From: JBGTLU01 sp041743935
Lineage (GTDB): Bacteria > Bacteroidota > Bacteroidia > Sphingobacteriales > Sphingobacteriaceae
Direction: 5' to 3'
DNA length: 64,000 nt
Assembly: GCA_041743935.1 (NCBI GenBank)
Contig: JBGTLU010000013.1
Span: 62,001-126,000, forward strand
A program made the position numbers and the translations under genes. The notes below the pieces were generated by a model, which saw nothing but the letters and a program-made list of their open reading frames with translations, was not told the origin of the DNA and did not search any database. Below are positions 9,766 through 17,883 of this stretch, in pieces. How positions within the stretch are numbered: position 1 is the stretch's first letter; each line of letters starts with the position of its first letter.

Positions 9766-9862
9766 CAAAAAGCGCCTCAGAGTATCAAAAAATAACGTTT
9801 TTGAACTAAGATAAAAATTATAAAATAGGTTTAAACGATTTAAAGTTGGTTTTTGAACTCAT

Positions 9863-10747
9863 TTAAAATTTATCTTTCATCCCCAAAGTTCCTAAAAGTC
9901 CACCGGTGTGAATTAGTAATATCGAAGAACCTATCGGAAAGTACTTGGTTTGTATAAGTTTACTAAAGGCAAAAAATAACTTACCCGTATACACAGGGTC
10001 AAGTAATATTCCGGTTTCTTTCTGAAAATGCACCATGAATGCTAGCAATTCAGTAGTGGTTTTGGCATAACCACCCTCGTGAAAATCCAGATGAAGTTTG
10101 TACCCGTTTTCGTGGGTGTAGTTTTGAATAGTTTGATGCAAAAAGTCAGCACCTTTTAAAACCGCAACTCCCTCAACAGCCGTTTTTAATTTATGTTGAT
10201 GAACCCCTTTTGCAATTCCTGCTAGGGTTGTGCCGGTACCGCAAGCACAAAAAATATGTGTAAAGTGATTATCTAACTCTGTAACTAACTCAGCAACGCC
10301 ATTAACCGCTAAGGCATGTTCACCGCCTTCGGAGATTAAATAATGGGTAGTTTGCGAAAAATGAGTTTCAAAAACATTCTTTTTATTCCGATACGTATCT
10401 CTATCTACATAAATCAATTGCATACCAAACTGAGTACACAAAAACAAGGTATCATTCAAAGGCTCTGTTTTTTCGCCACGTACAAAACCAGTGGTTTTAA
10501 AACCAAAAAGTGCACCTGCACAAGCGGTAGCTATTAAATGGTTGGAATAAGCGCCACCAAACGTTACTATGTTTTTATACCCTTTCTGCTCTGCATCTTT
10601 TAATAAATAGGTTAGTTTTCTGCCTTTATTACCAGAAATATAGGGGTGAATTAAATCATCTCGCTTGACAAAAATCTTAATTGTAGATGACTTAAAACCA
10701 GAATAATGTAATTCTTGTACGGGACTATGTAGTGTAAAATCGAACAT
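9863..10747 (-). CDS. ACC deaminase/D-cysteine desulfhydrase family PLP enzyme
   Basis: A 294-residue fold-type II PLP protein. Lys41 in SGNKGRKL is the expected Schiff-base lysine, GGAYSNH (64-70) binds the cofactor phosphate side, and GTGTTLAGI is the phosphate loop. This family deaminates 1-aminocyclopropane-1-carboxylate or breaks down D-cysteine; which substrate is used cannot be read from the sequence. It is shorter than true ACC deaminases of rhizobacteria (about 338 residues), which favours D-cysteine desulfhydrase or a related activity. It adjoins the left end of the cassette-like region. Confidence 0.85.
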   Translation of the reverse strand: MFDFTLHSPVQELHYSGFKSSTIKIFVKRDDLIHPYISGNKGRKLTYLLKDAEQKGYKNIVTFGGAYSNHLIATACAGALFGFKTTGFVRGEKTEPLNDTLFLCTQFGMQLIYVDRDTYRNKKNVFETHFSQTTHYLISEGGEHALAVNGVAELVTELDNHFTHIFCACGTGTTLAGIAKGVHQHKLKTAVEGVAVLKGADFLHQTIQNYTHENGYKLHLDFHEGGYAKTTTELLAFMVHFQKETGILLDPVYTGKLFFAFSKLIQTKYFPIGSSILLIHTGGLLGTLGMKDKF

Positions 10748-10803
10748 CTAGGCATTAAAAAAGGCAGTACGAAGGTACATAGAAGCATTGAATCCCCACT
10801 TTT

Positions 10804-10830
10804 GCCAAACCCGTGTTATATGCCGTTTTT
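10804..10830 (-). repeat. Half of an attC-like site at the end of cassette 1
   Basis: The plus-strand stretch GCCAAACCCGTGTTATATGC and the following CGTTTTTCTTTC match, with few changes, the stretch at 12138-12171 (CATAAACATTTTGTTATAGG, then GCGTTTTTCTTTC). Both lie just 3' of a minus-strand gene. Only one arm is recognisable here; the facing arm seems lost towards the PLP enzyme gene. Confidence 0.5.
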
Positions 10831-10842
10831 CTTTCTGTCACT

Positions 10843-11277
10843 TTATTTTTCACATTCTCGTTTCAATAAGTCAAGCCAGTTTTGCATACCTTTTTCTAAG
10901 TTCTTGTTGAATGACTTTTTCAAAAGTTTAGCAAAAAATCCTTCCATACTTTCGTGTACCGAAACTTTGGTTTCTCCCTTTGTTTCTGTCAATGTCCAAT
11001 TATGTATGGCAAACATACCAAAAGTCTTTCCTGTCCAACCGAAATTTTTAAATGGTTCAACTGTGTGAAGTGTTGAGTGAATTTTTGCTCCACCAGTTTT
11101 CCAGTCAAATGTTGTTTCTGGTTTTAAATCACCATTCAATTGCGGTTTGCTAATGTCAGTTTGCCAATTTGCCCAATTGTTAATATTAGTCATAACTGTC
11201 CATACTTTTTCACTACTCGCATTGATAGTGATTGACTTGCTGCACTTTACTGGTGCGTTGTTGTTGATACTTTTCAT
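10843..11277 (-). CDS. SRPBCC-fold protein (polyketide cyclase/START-like)
   Basis: A 144-residue protein with the SRPBCC hydrophobic-ligand fold: beta-start KSITINASSEKVWTVMTNINNWANWQTDI, middle strands with FDWKTGGAKIHSTL, and a C-terminal long helix. Ligand unknown. Directly upstream and in frame is a 24-codon signal-peptide-like ORF that ends in TAA two codons before this ATG, so the ancestral product was probably exported and this one is a shortened cytoplasmic form. Shares a putative cassette with the Crp-type regulator gene upstream. Confidence 0.8.
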   Translation of the reverse strand: MKSINNNAPVKCSKSITINASSEKVWTVMTNINNWANWQTDISKPQLNGDLKPETTFDWKTGGAKIHSTLHTVEPFKNFGWTGKTFGMFAIHNWTLTETKGETKVSVHESMEGFFAKLLKKSFNKNLEKGMQNWLDLLKRECEK

Positions 11278-11280
11278 TTT

Positions 11281-11355
11281 TTAATTGTTTTGTCCAAATG
11301 AACCTGTTAAAATTGTCAAGCTAATTGGGGTTAGTAAAACTGATTTTGTAAACAT
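11281..11355 (-). pseudogene. Signal-peptide remnant in frame with the SRPBCC gene, ended by one stop codon
   Basis: Minus-strand ATG at 11355 opens a 24-codon frame with Lys4, a hydrophobic stretch (VLLTPISLTILTGS) and the ending SFGQNN, then TAA at 11283-11281. One lysine codon later the SRPBCC ATG follows in the same frame. This looks like an export signal detached by a nonsense change, or alternatively a very short leader ORF. Confidence 0.5.
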
Positions 11356-11431
11356 TCTCGTTATTGTTTTTAATTAACGATACAAAGGTCTGCACAAAAT
11401 CAAGCCTTGCTCTTGACAAAAATCAAGAAGT

Positions 11432-12001
11432 TTAGCCAGCCACTTTTTTTCTTAGTCTGCTCAATGTTTCAGGTGACATACCAAGCATTGAAGCCAGGTA
11501 TTGTAAAGGCACTTGATTAAACAATTCTTTATTGAAATTGAAAAGTTGATTATATCTTTCTTCTGCTGTCATTGAAAGGTGTTGTAGAACTCGGTCTTCT
11601 AAAACTGTAAAGCATTTTGTGATGAATAGTTTTTCTAATTCTGTCCAACGAGGAATTATTTGTCCAATTTTTTTATAGTCTTTACTGTCAATAACATAAA
11701 GTTCACAGTCTGTCAATGCTTGAATATTCCAACGAGCAGTTTGCTGAAATACAAAACTTGATAAGTCAACCACAAAGTAACCCTTCGTTGAAATCCACTT
11801 TGTTACTTCTTTGTTTTCAATGAAAACAAACTCTCTAATTATTCCACTCTGAACGAAACCAAGTCTATCAGAATGTCTGCCTGTTTTAAGAAAATAGTCG
11901 CCCTTTTTTAAAGTCACAGGTTTGAAAAACGAACTTATATTAGTCAAGTCGTCTTTTTTTACTCCAAAGTAAGTATGTATGTATTTTTCGAGTTCAGTCA
12001 T
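11432..12001 (-). CDS. Crp/Fnr-family transcriptional regulator
   Basis: A 189-residue regulator with an N-terminal cyclic-nucleotide-binding-like barrel (about 20-115: LKKGDYFLKTGRHSDRLGFVQSGIIREF) and a C-terminal helix-turn-helix (about 160-187: VPLQYLASMLGMSPETLSRLRKK). This layout is common for Bacteroidota Crp-like proteins of unknown effector. The barrel lacks a recognisable cAMP-binding arginine motif. It lies 154 bases upstream of the SRPBCC gene on the same strand, in the same putative cassette, and may regulate it. An attC-like palindrome starts 12 bases before its ATG. Confidence 0.88.
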   Translation of the reverse strand: MTELEKYIHTYFGVKKDDLTNISSFFKPVTLKKGDYFLKTGRHSDRLGFVQSGIIREFVFIENKEVTKWISTKGYFVVDLSSFVFQQTARWNIQALTDCELYVIDSKDYKKIGQIIPRWTELEKLFITKCFTVLEDRVLQHLSMTAEERYNQLFNFNKELFNQVPLQYLASMLGMSPETLSRLRKKVAG

Positions 12002-12012
12002 TTTTTTCGTGT

Positions 12013-12161
12013 CGCCCTAAAATGGCATAAAACGTTTATGTTTATGACGGCTTGGGTTTTCGAAGCGCATCATTGTCCCACGTTGCTGAACGAAATTAAG
12101 AAAACAAAACTTCAAACCTAAACTGAGTCCCAAGCTGGCATAAACATTTTGTTATAGGGCG
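12013..12161 (-). repeat. attC-like imperfect palindrome between two cassette genes
   Basis: Outer arms read CGCCCTA...GCTTGGG (12013-12056) and CCCAAGC...TAGGGCG (12129-12161), complementary at both ends with bulges between, and enclose a loop of about 72 bases. On the minus strand it begins CCCTATAAC, like the R'' core of integron attC sites, and ends GTTTTATGCCATTTTAGG. Size (149 bp), imperfect pairing and position between same-strand genes fit an attC-type recombination site; the exact family is unknown. Confidence 0.55.
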
Positions 12162-12197
12162 TTTTTCTTTCGTCAAGTGTCAGTCCACGTAATTGTC

Positions 12198-12689
12198 TTA
12201 GTTGGCGAAGAAGCGTTCATAAAGCCAGTAAATTAAATAACCAATTGCAATTATTCTCACGACAATACTAAAAGCTGAATTCTTTACTTGTCCTTTTTCG
12301 AGGGTCAATGGAAGTAGTTGCTGATTTGTCCATTCGGGATTTAGTTGCATTCCGAACTGAAAGTTTTTGTTGTCCGCAGTCTTTACTTTCAAAACTTGTC
12401 CACCACCAAACAAAGAATTGATTTTTAATAACTGAGCCGTTGAGATTGTATCAAGCGGAATTGTCCATTTACCGCAAATTATTTTCTTGTCTGTCAACAT
12501 AACAACTGCTCTCTGCGAAGTAACCCAGTCAAGTCCACGCTGAATGTTTTGATCCGTAGTTGTCACAATACCTTTACTTGCGTCTGCAGCTAAAACCTTT
12601 TCGTTCGGGTTCTCAAGTTCAAACTTTTGCCTTACTCGGTCAGTCCCATAAATTATGTCAACAAGTCCTTTTAGTAGTTGATTTATCAT
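12198..12689 (-). CDS. Unrecognised small membrane-anchored protein in a cassette
   Basis: A 163-residue protein I do not recognise. The first 135 residues are soluble and beta-rich (MLTDKKIICGKWTIPLDTIS, LKVKTADNKNFQFGMQLNPE), reminiscent of small PH-like domains, followed by one C-terminal membrane segment (about 140-158) and a short charged tail. It is flanked on both sides by attC-like cores: 12013-12161 after its stop and 12697-12736 before its start, so it would be a complete one-gene cassette. Confidence 0.65.
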   Translation of the reverse strand: MINQLLKGLVDIIYGTDRVRQKFELENPNEKVLAADASKGIVTTTDQNIQRGLDWVTSQRAVVMLTDKKIICGKWTIPLDTISTAQLLKINSLFGGGQVLKVKTADNKNFQFGMQLNPEWTNQQLLPLTLEKGQVKNSAFSIVVRIIAIGYLIYWLYERFFAN

Positions 12690-12696
12690 TGTCGTT

Positions 12697-12736
12697 GTGT
12701 CGTCCTTTAAAATGCCCTATAACTTGTTTATATGTC
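12697..12736 (-). repeat. Cassette boundary core upstream of the 12.2-12.7 kb gene
   Basis: Minus strand: ACAAGTTATAGGGCATTTTA then AAGGACGACAC. The equivalent place before the Crp-type gene (12009-12046) reads GTTTTATGCCATTTTAGGGC then GACAC. The shared core and shared 5' leader place both at the beginning of cassettes. Confidence 0.5.
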
Positions 12737-12821
12737 CACCTTCCTAACCTTAAAAGTATACAATATTTCCAAAAACAAGAGATATAGGTACACCTTTTTG
12801 CCAAAAAAGTAGTGTTTATTT

Positions 12822-13085
12822 CTAAATATCCAAATCATCTAATGGCAACTTATTTTTCTGTAATTCTTTTGTGCTTACATGGGTGTATATTTCGGTGGTT
12901 TTACTGCTTTTATGCCCCAAAATCTCTTGTGTATAGCGTAAATCGGTTCCCGATTCAAGCAAGTATGTGGCAAAACTATATCGCAACAAATGCAGACTTA
13001 CGGGCTTCCCGAAGCTATGTGGGTTAGGGTTTGCTTTACTGTAAATTAGGTGGAGAAACGTTCCCTTAGCTTGCATTGCTGCCAA
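12822..13085 (-). pseudogene. C-terminal fragment of a tyrosine recombinase
   Basis: About the last 60 residues match the Bacteroidota tyrosine recombinase/integrase C-terminus: VSLHLLRYSFATYLLESG contains the HxxR box, LGHKSSKTTEIYTHVS has the third-histidine LGH and the nucleophile Tyr. The N-terminal DNA-binding domain and first catalytic Arg are missing, and residues before about 27 do not look like the family. The frame upstream of the only starts (TTG 13085, ATG 13076) closes at about 13163 without further integrase sequence. So it is a remnant, probably of the enzyme that built the neighbouring cassette-like array. Confidence 0.8.
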
Positions 13086-13088
13086 CTT

Positions 13089-13131
13089 ACTTATATGTCT
13101 GGTTAATTCACTGCAAGTAAGACATATAACT
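13089..13131. repeat. 12-bp inverted repeat beside the recombinase fragment
   Basis: ACTTATATGTCT (13089-13100) and AGACATATAACT (13120-13131) pair at 11 of 12 positions around a 19-base loop. The GTTATATG-type arm resembles the cassette core GTTATATGCC at 10.8 kb, so this may be another, degenerate recombination site. Confidence 0.4.
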
Positions 13132-13291
13132 TTAAATTTACAAGATATTTGCAGTATTTTTTACTTCCCCTAGCTGGTATCTAGTTGGTAGGGCAAGTCT
13201 GTTCCTGCAACCTAATCACAAGGTAAAATAAGGTGTACAAAAAACCAAAAATAGTGGTGGCAAGGAGCATGCATGCATAGTAGGTACATAA

Positions 13292-13319
13292 AAAAGGCAG
13301 CACAATCGTACTGCCTTTT
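13292..13319 (-). terminator. Terminator after the DUF6588-like gene
   Basis: AAAAGGCAG and CTGCCTTTT form a 9-bp stem with a 10-base loop, followed on the minus strand by T-rich sequence, 20 bases beyond the stop of the gene ending at 13339. Confidence 0.8.
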
Positions 13320-13338
13320 CTGTATACATAGTAAAATA

Positions 13339-14463
13339 TTATAAACCTAAACTAACCCCTACTGTTCCGGAGGTATATTGGCTTATTTGTAAATCTGCAT
13401 TGATATTTAAAATGAATAATTTCAATGAAAATCCTGCTCCAAATTTAGGTGCAAAAGCTTTAAAATCTTCTGAACTTAATGGAACGGAATTAGTGCCATC
13501 GCTTCTTAAAACCACTGGGTCGGTAGCATTGGCATATACTTTTCTGCCCATGTTATCAATTCTGTCTATGAACGGATAGGTACCAAATAATCCGGTCTCG
13601 TACGTGCTTCTACCAAAACCAGCACTACCGTAAATAGAAATTGGACCAAGTTTTCTGGAAACGATACCATTTACGGTAAGACCGCTAAACTCTGCACCTA
13701 AACGTTGGGTGGTATAATCACCCGGATTAGGGTTTACGAAACCAGGACCTGTTTGTGGTTGTACATCCAATGGTAATTCAAAATCTAATTTTGTGTAGCC
13801 TACCATGATGGATATATCTACTAATTTATCAGCCAAACCGGGTAAATATTGGCTAATGCTGTGTTGTACAGCTCCACCAAATAGTTTCACACTTCCGGCA
13901 TCGCCAATACTAATACTAGGTAAATACCTGCCAGAAACTTGGGTTCCGCCTGGTAAACCAATGGTTACTTGTGCTTGTGGGGTAGGGATAAAGGAAAAAC
14001 CTATACCCTGTGGTAAAGTAAACTCGTCTACTTTTTCTAGTTGGTTGGTTTGTGGATTCTCAAAAAATACCTCGAAGACGGAACCAGGTCTACTTTCGCC
14101 GGCAATACTTGGCGTAACCGGATTAGAGCCAGCTTTTAGTTTTAAGTTAGGTGAATTAAGCCCGATTTGGGCTACATTAAAACTTCTGTCATCTACAGGT
14201 ACTAAGGCTAAACTCACATTACCAGTAATGCTAAATTGACCTAGTTTTTTTGGTCTACCCGTGGTGTACCAGCCATTATTTAAGCCTATACCAAATCCCT
14301 TGAAAAAGGGTTGAAGATAAGCATCAGCTAGTTTAGTGGCATCGCCAGAACCAGCTTTAATAATTGCCCCTATTTCATCTTGAGCTTTTACATTACTAAA
14401 GCTAATAATACCACAAAACAAGAGAGCTAAGATTTTGGATGTAATTACTTTTAGGTTTTTCAT
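13339..14463 (-). CDS. DUF6588-like secreted/outer membrane beta protein
   Basis: A 374-residue protein with a signal peptide (cleavage near SNVKAQ, about residue 27). The N-terminal part reads GDATKLADAYLQPFFKGFGIGLNNGWY, a pattern seen in the Bacteroidota DUF6588 family, and the rest is Gly/aromatic-rich alternating strand sequence ending in a hydrophobic strand (VGVSLGL), as in outer membrane barrels. Function unknown. Single gene, with its own TAnnTTTG element upstream and a terminator downstream. Confidence 0.75.
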   Translation of the reverse strand: MKNLKVITSKILALLFCGIISFSNVKAQDEIGAIIKAGSGDATKLADAYLQPFFKGFGIGLNNGWYTTGRPKKLGQFSITGNVSLALVPVDDRSFNVAQIGLNSPNLKLKAGSNPVTPSIAGESRPGSVFEVFFENPQTNQLEKVDEFTLPQGIGFSFIPTPQAQVTIGLPGGTQVSGRYLPSISIGDAGSVKLFGGAVQHSISQYLPGLADKLVDISIMVGYTKLDFELPLDVQPQTGPGFVNPNPGDYTTQRLGAEFSGLTVNGIVSRKLGPISIYGSAGFGRSTYETGLFGTYPFIDRIDNMGRKVYANATDPVVLRSDGTNSVPLSSEDFKAFAPKFGAGFSLKLFILNINADLQISQYTSGTVGVSLGL

Positions 14464-14491
14464 TATAATATTTTTTGAGTTGATTTTATAT

Positions 14492-14499
14492 CAAATGTA
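14492..14499 (-). promoter_or_regulatory. Predicted -7 box (TACATTTG) for the DUF6588-like gene
   Basis: Minus-strand TACATTTG fits TAnnTTTG and lies 28 bases before the ATG at 14463. Confidence 0.4.
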
Positions 14500-14587
14500 T
14501 TAAATGTATTTTTCTATACAATACTTAATGCAGGGTATTTTTCTATAAATTATTTTGAGCAAATGTGCACTTAGTAGATGCTAGTTT

Positions 14588-14595
14588 TATCTTTG
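14588..14595 (+). promoter_or_regulatory. Predicted -7 box (TATCTTTG) for the pseudouridine synthase gene
   Basis: TTATCTTTGC lies only 4 bases before the ATG at 14600. The identical ten bases precede tRNA-Cys (39021) and the ABC-F gene (51197). The short distance implies a leaderless or nearly leaderless mRNA. Confidence 0.6.
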
Positions 14596-14599
14596 CAAC

Positions 14600-15634
14600 A
14601 TGAATGAGCAGGCAGAAACTGAATTAAATGAAGAAAGTGAATTATACGAACATCATCGTATAGTGGTAGATAAAGGCCAAAGCCTTATGCGTATTGATAA
14701 GTTTCTGATGATTAGATTAGAAAATACTTCTCGGAACAGAATACAAAATGCATTAATTGCCGAAAATATTCTAGTAAATGGCAAAGCAATTAAAGCAAAT
14801 TATAAAGTAAAACCACTGGATGAAATTTCCATTGTTTTGGCTTACCCACCAAGAGATACCGAGATATATCCAGAAGATTTGCCTATTACCATTGTGCACG
14901 AAGATGATGACCTATTGGTGGTAAACAAAGCAGCCGGCATGGTGGTGCATCCGGGTTATAATAATTATACTGGCACTTTGGTAAACGGTTTAGTATACCA
15001 TTTTAATCAATTACCGTCTGTAAAAGGAAATGAAGCCCGTCCGGGTTTAGTGCACCGGATTGATAAAGATACCTCTGGATTATTGCTTATATCTAAAAAT
15101 GAATTTGCATTGACTTTTTTGGCGAAACAATTTTTTGATCATTCCATCAGCAGAAAATACATAGCGTTAGCTTGGGGAGATATTGAACAGGATGGCACCG
15201 TAAGTGGGTACATTGGCAGAAGTTTACGCGATCGTAAAATCATGGATATTTTTGATGCAGAAGATAAAGGAAAATGGTCGGTTACGCATTATAAAGTATT
15301 GGAAAGATTCGGATACGTAACGCTTATTGCATGTGAGTTAGAAACCGGTCGAACGCACCAAATTAGAGCACACATGCAACACATTGGTCATCCGTTATTT
15401 GGCGATGTAACGTATGGTGGAGATAAAATTCTGAAAGGCCAGGCAAATGGGTCGTACAAACAATTTATTCAAAATTGTTTTAAGATTTTACCCCGACAAG
15501 CACTACACGCACAATCGTTAGGATTTATCCACCCTAAAACCAAAGAAAGATTACTTTTTGAGAGTAATTTACCCGAGGATATGCATACCGTGATAGAAAA
15601 ATGGAGAAGTTTTATTGGTAATAGAAATATATAA
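14600..15634 (+). CDS. RluD-type 23S rRNA pseudouridine synthase
   Basis: Isomerises uridines in large-subunit rRNA. The 344 residues contain an S4 RNA-binding domain (about 28-80) and the RluA/RluD catalytic domain, with HRIDKDTSG at 152-160; Asp155 is the catalytic aspartate. The later motif ELETGRTHQIRAHM is intact. It ends with a TAATG overlap with the next gene, so the aminotransferase is translationally coupled. RluD is the most likely subgroup because of the S4 domain, but RluC-like specificity cannot be excluded. Confidence 0.94.
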   Translation: MNEQAETELNEESELYEHHRIVVDKGQSLMRIDKFLMIRLENTSRNRIQNALIAENILVNGKAIKANYKVKPLDEISIVLAYPPRDTEIYPEDLPITIVHEDDDLLVVNKAAGMVVHPGYNNYTGTLVNGLVYHFNQLPSVKGNEARPGLVHRIDKDTSGLLLISKNEFALTFLAKQFFDHSISRKYIALAWGDIEQDGTVSGYIGRSLRDRKIMDIFDAEDKGKWSVTHYKVLERFGYVTLIACELETGRTHQIRAHMQHIGHPLFGDVTYGGDKILKGQANGSYKQFIQNCFKILPRQALHAQSLGFIHPKTKERLLFESNLPEDMHTVIEKWRSFIGNRNI

Positions 15635-16476
15635 TGGCATCCTTTATTAATCATAACGGAAATATCATTAGCGCAAATCTTCCGGTTTTTACTATTAATA
15701 ATCGCTCTTTTAGGTATGGTGATGGATTGTTTGAGTCGATGCGTTTGCTAAACGGTAAACTAAATTTTTCTGATTTACATGCCGAAAGATTGACTAAAGG
15801 ATTGAAAGCCTTGAAGCTTAATTTACCGATGAAAATCAATGCAGCCTTTTTAAATTCTCAAGTGGATGCACTTTGCAAAAGCAACAAGATTTTTGATCAT
15901 GCCCGAATTAGGATGACTGTTTACAGAGATGGGGATGGATTCTACACCCCCGATTCTAATAAAGCAGCTTATTTGATAGAAATGCAAGCCATTGAGGAAA
16001 CGGAGTATACCTTAAACAAAAAAGGGTATCTGATAGATTTATATAAAGAGATTCCCAAAAATCCGGGACTTATATCTTCCATAAAAACCAACAATTGTTT
16101 GCCTTATGTTTTAGCCGGGATTTATAAAAATGAACAAGCCTTGGATGAATGCATCTTACTTAATTCCGATGGAAATTTGGTAGAAGCAATTAGCTCCAAT
16201 GTGTTTGTTTGGACAGGAACGGAACTTTTAACACCTTCTTTAGCAGAAGGATGCATAGCTGGTGTGATGCGAAAAGTAATCCTCCATTTAGCTATGGATC
16301 ATAAAATTAAAGTACGAGAAGTTGCCATAAAGCCCGAGGCTCTTTTGCAAGCGGAAGAAGTATTTTTAACGAATGCCGCTCGGGGAATTCAATGGGTGGT
16401 GGGGTATAAAGACAAACGCTATTTCAACAAGTTTGCTAAACAATTGACCGTTTGGTTGAATGAAAGAAGAGGTTAA
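15634..16476 (+). CDS. Class IV aminotransferase (PabC/IlvE/DAAT family)
   Basis: A 280-residue fold-type IV PLP enzyme. FRYGDGLFESMRLLNG near residue 27 is the family entrance motif; the PLP lysine is expected at about 146 (SSIKTNNCLPYVLA) and the glutamate at about 180 (NLVEAISSNVFVW). Length and the absence of branched-chain-specific motifs suggest 4-amino-4-deoxychorismate lyase (PabC, folate synthesis), but branched-chain or D-amino acid aminotransferase cannot be ruled out. Shares one base with the stop of the upstream pseudouridine synthase gene. Confidence 0.88.
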   Translation: MASFINHNGNIISANLPVFTINNRSFRYGDGLFESMRLLNGKLNFSDLHAERLTKGLKALKLNLPMKINAAFLNSQVDALCKSNKIFDHARIRMTVYRDGDGFYTPDSNKAAYLIEMQAIEETEYTLNKKGYLIDLYKEIPKNPGLISSIKTNNCLPYVLAGIYKNEQALDECILLNSDGNLVEAISSNVFVWTGTELLTPSLAEGCIAGVMRKVILHLAMDHKIKVREVAIKPEALLQAEEVFLTNAARGIQWVVGYKDKRYFNKFAKQLTVWLNERRG

Positions 16477-16709
16477 TCCTTTATATATTGCGTCATAGCG
16501 ATGTCTCGCTACGAGATGATGTGGTAATCAGTTTGTTCTTTCCTTTCTTTTGCTTGTCCGAAAAGAAAGGAAACAAAGAAAAAGACACAAAATCCGAATG
16601 CTACAGCCCACAGCCCCACGCATGGCCCGCCGGATTTTGGGGCTAACGCACAAGGTTCTTTTCATCCTGAAATAGATATTACTCGTCATTGCGAGGAGTC
16701 TCGCTGAAT

Positions 16710-17018
16710 GCAAGACGACGTGGCATCTTTCTCTTGTCATCCTGAACTTGTTTCAGTATCTCTTAAAAGAACCAAGCGAACATTATCAGTTAAATTTTGG
16801 GAGTTTTTTAGGCCTTGTTACAATTTAGCATAGAAAGATGCCGAACAAATTTCGGCATGACTACTATTTTTGTCACCCTGAGCCCGTCGAAGGGTAAGTT
16901 TGAGATTACTTCGCAACTTACAATATTGACTGTTATTGGAGTGTTTTTTACCCCTCCTCTTAATCTCTTCCCCATCCCGATGACTCTCGGGAGGGAGGAG
17001 AGAGTTTTGCGTCATAGC
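16710..17018 (+). repeat. Left copy of a 309/310-bp direct repeat
   Basis: Starts GCAAGACGACGTGGCA and ends GCGTCATAGC. It matches 17884-18193 almost base for base, with scattered single differences and one indel. The pair brackets the gene at 17087-17791. Confidence 0.9.
16951..17004. repeat. Dispersed CCTCCTC/GAGGAGG palindrome, copy 1
   Basis: CCCCTCCTC ... CATCCCGATGACTCTCGGGA ... GGAGGAGAG, an imperfect palindrome present also at 18126-18179 and, inverted, at 45630-45682. Confidence 0.85.
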
Positions 17019-17086
17019 CAAGCCTCGCTACATCGGGACAAGTAGGGGAGAGTTATTGCTTAGTGGTGGCACCACTATAAATAATT

Positions 17087-17791
17087 TCATAATTTCGATT
17101 TATGTTTGGCCCCAGCTTCTCTCAGGATTTTGTAATAGTGCTTCAGCCGTACTTCGATCATTTTACCTTTGTTCTTTTCTATTTGATGTTGGACATAATC
17201 CAACACTGTACGATCATCTACTTTATCAACTTGGTTGAGATTTACTTTCCAATAAATAGCATCATCTAAAAATTCATCAAATGTAGTTGAGACAGCATAT
17301 TTTAAAACATTTCCTCCGTTAGCATCAAAGTCAATACTCCGACAATTCAAATTATCTGTTGAGGCAGTCCACATTTGCTGAACTTTCTGTGAAATTTTTT
17401 CTTCGCTGTCTTTCTCAACATCTACACAGGCTGCATCTAGGATTTTTCTTTGGTATAAGTATACGTAATGACTCTTAGGCTTTGGATCCATTGATCTACC
17501 ATCAATATTCATGCAAATATTTTCAAGCTTCTTGGGATTGGGGCAAGGCTCTGGCTCACTTGCTACAAGGGAGTTTAAGATGGTTTTCATTAAGTTCCCG
17601 GCAGTAAGAATCTTACCTTCTATAAGCATAACTTGTGCTAGTTTGCTTTGTATATTTAGTTCAACAGGTGTAGGGCTTAGGTTTGGGTAGTAATAGCGAT
17701 GCGTTGCTATAGCTATGTGAGCAGGGACTTGCGAAATTGGTTTGCTACTGCAAAGTAGTATGAGTAGCACCATGGAACAGATGGTTTTCAT
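17087..17791 (-). CDS. Unrecognised secreted protein between direct repeats
   Basis: A 234-residue protein I cannot assign. It begins with a signal sequence (MKTICSMVLLILLCSS, possible lipobox around LLCS) and then contains scattered cysteines (for example EPCPNPKKLENICMNIDG and AACVDVEKD) with a charged C-terminal helix-rich tail (KNKGKMIEVRLKHYYKILRE). Exported location is likely; function unknown. The gene has its own strand and is bracketed by a 309/310-bp direct repeat, suggesting insertion or duplication of this segment. No related neighbour genes. Confidence 0.65.
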   Translation of the reverse strand: MKTICSMVLLILLCSSKPISQVPAHIAIATHRYYYPNLSPTPVELNIQSKLAQVMLIEGKILTAGNLMKTILNSLVASEPEPCPNPKKLENICMNIDGRSMDPKPKSHYVYLYQRKILDAACVDVEKDSEEKISQKVQQMWTASTDNLNCRSIDFDANGGNVLKYAVSTTFDEFLDDAIYWKVNLNQVDKVDDRTVLDYVQHQIEKNKGKMIEVRLKHYYKILREAGAKHKSKL

Positions 17792-17883
17792 TTGAGCGTG
17801 GAGTTACGTTGTTTACTCAAACATAAGTGTTGTGTAGCATTCTATCAATACCTAAAAGAGGGTATTTTTTAACTCATAGCGCA

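Larger units (their letters stand above)
16477..17086. other. Gene-free repeat-rich stretch left of the 17.1-kb gene
   Basis: No convincing gene. It holds a CCTTTCTTTT/AAAAGAAAGG stem-loop near 16540-16567, remnants of GTCATTGCGAGGAGTCTCGC-type repeats near 16685, a CATCCTGAACTTGTTTCAG element near 16740, a CACCCTGAGCCCGTCGAAGG palindrome near 16875 and a CCTCCTC palindrome at 16951-17004. Open frames through it are repeat-encoded and not credible. Confidence 0.7.

Noticed and set aside
16815..17045. Open frame of 76 codons, with a near copy at 17990-18223
   Set aside because: Both lie entirely in the duplicated repeat mosaic and translate the palindromes; similarity of the two products only reflects the DNA repeat.
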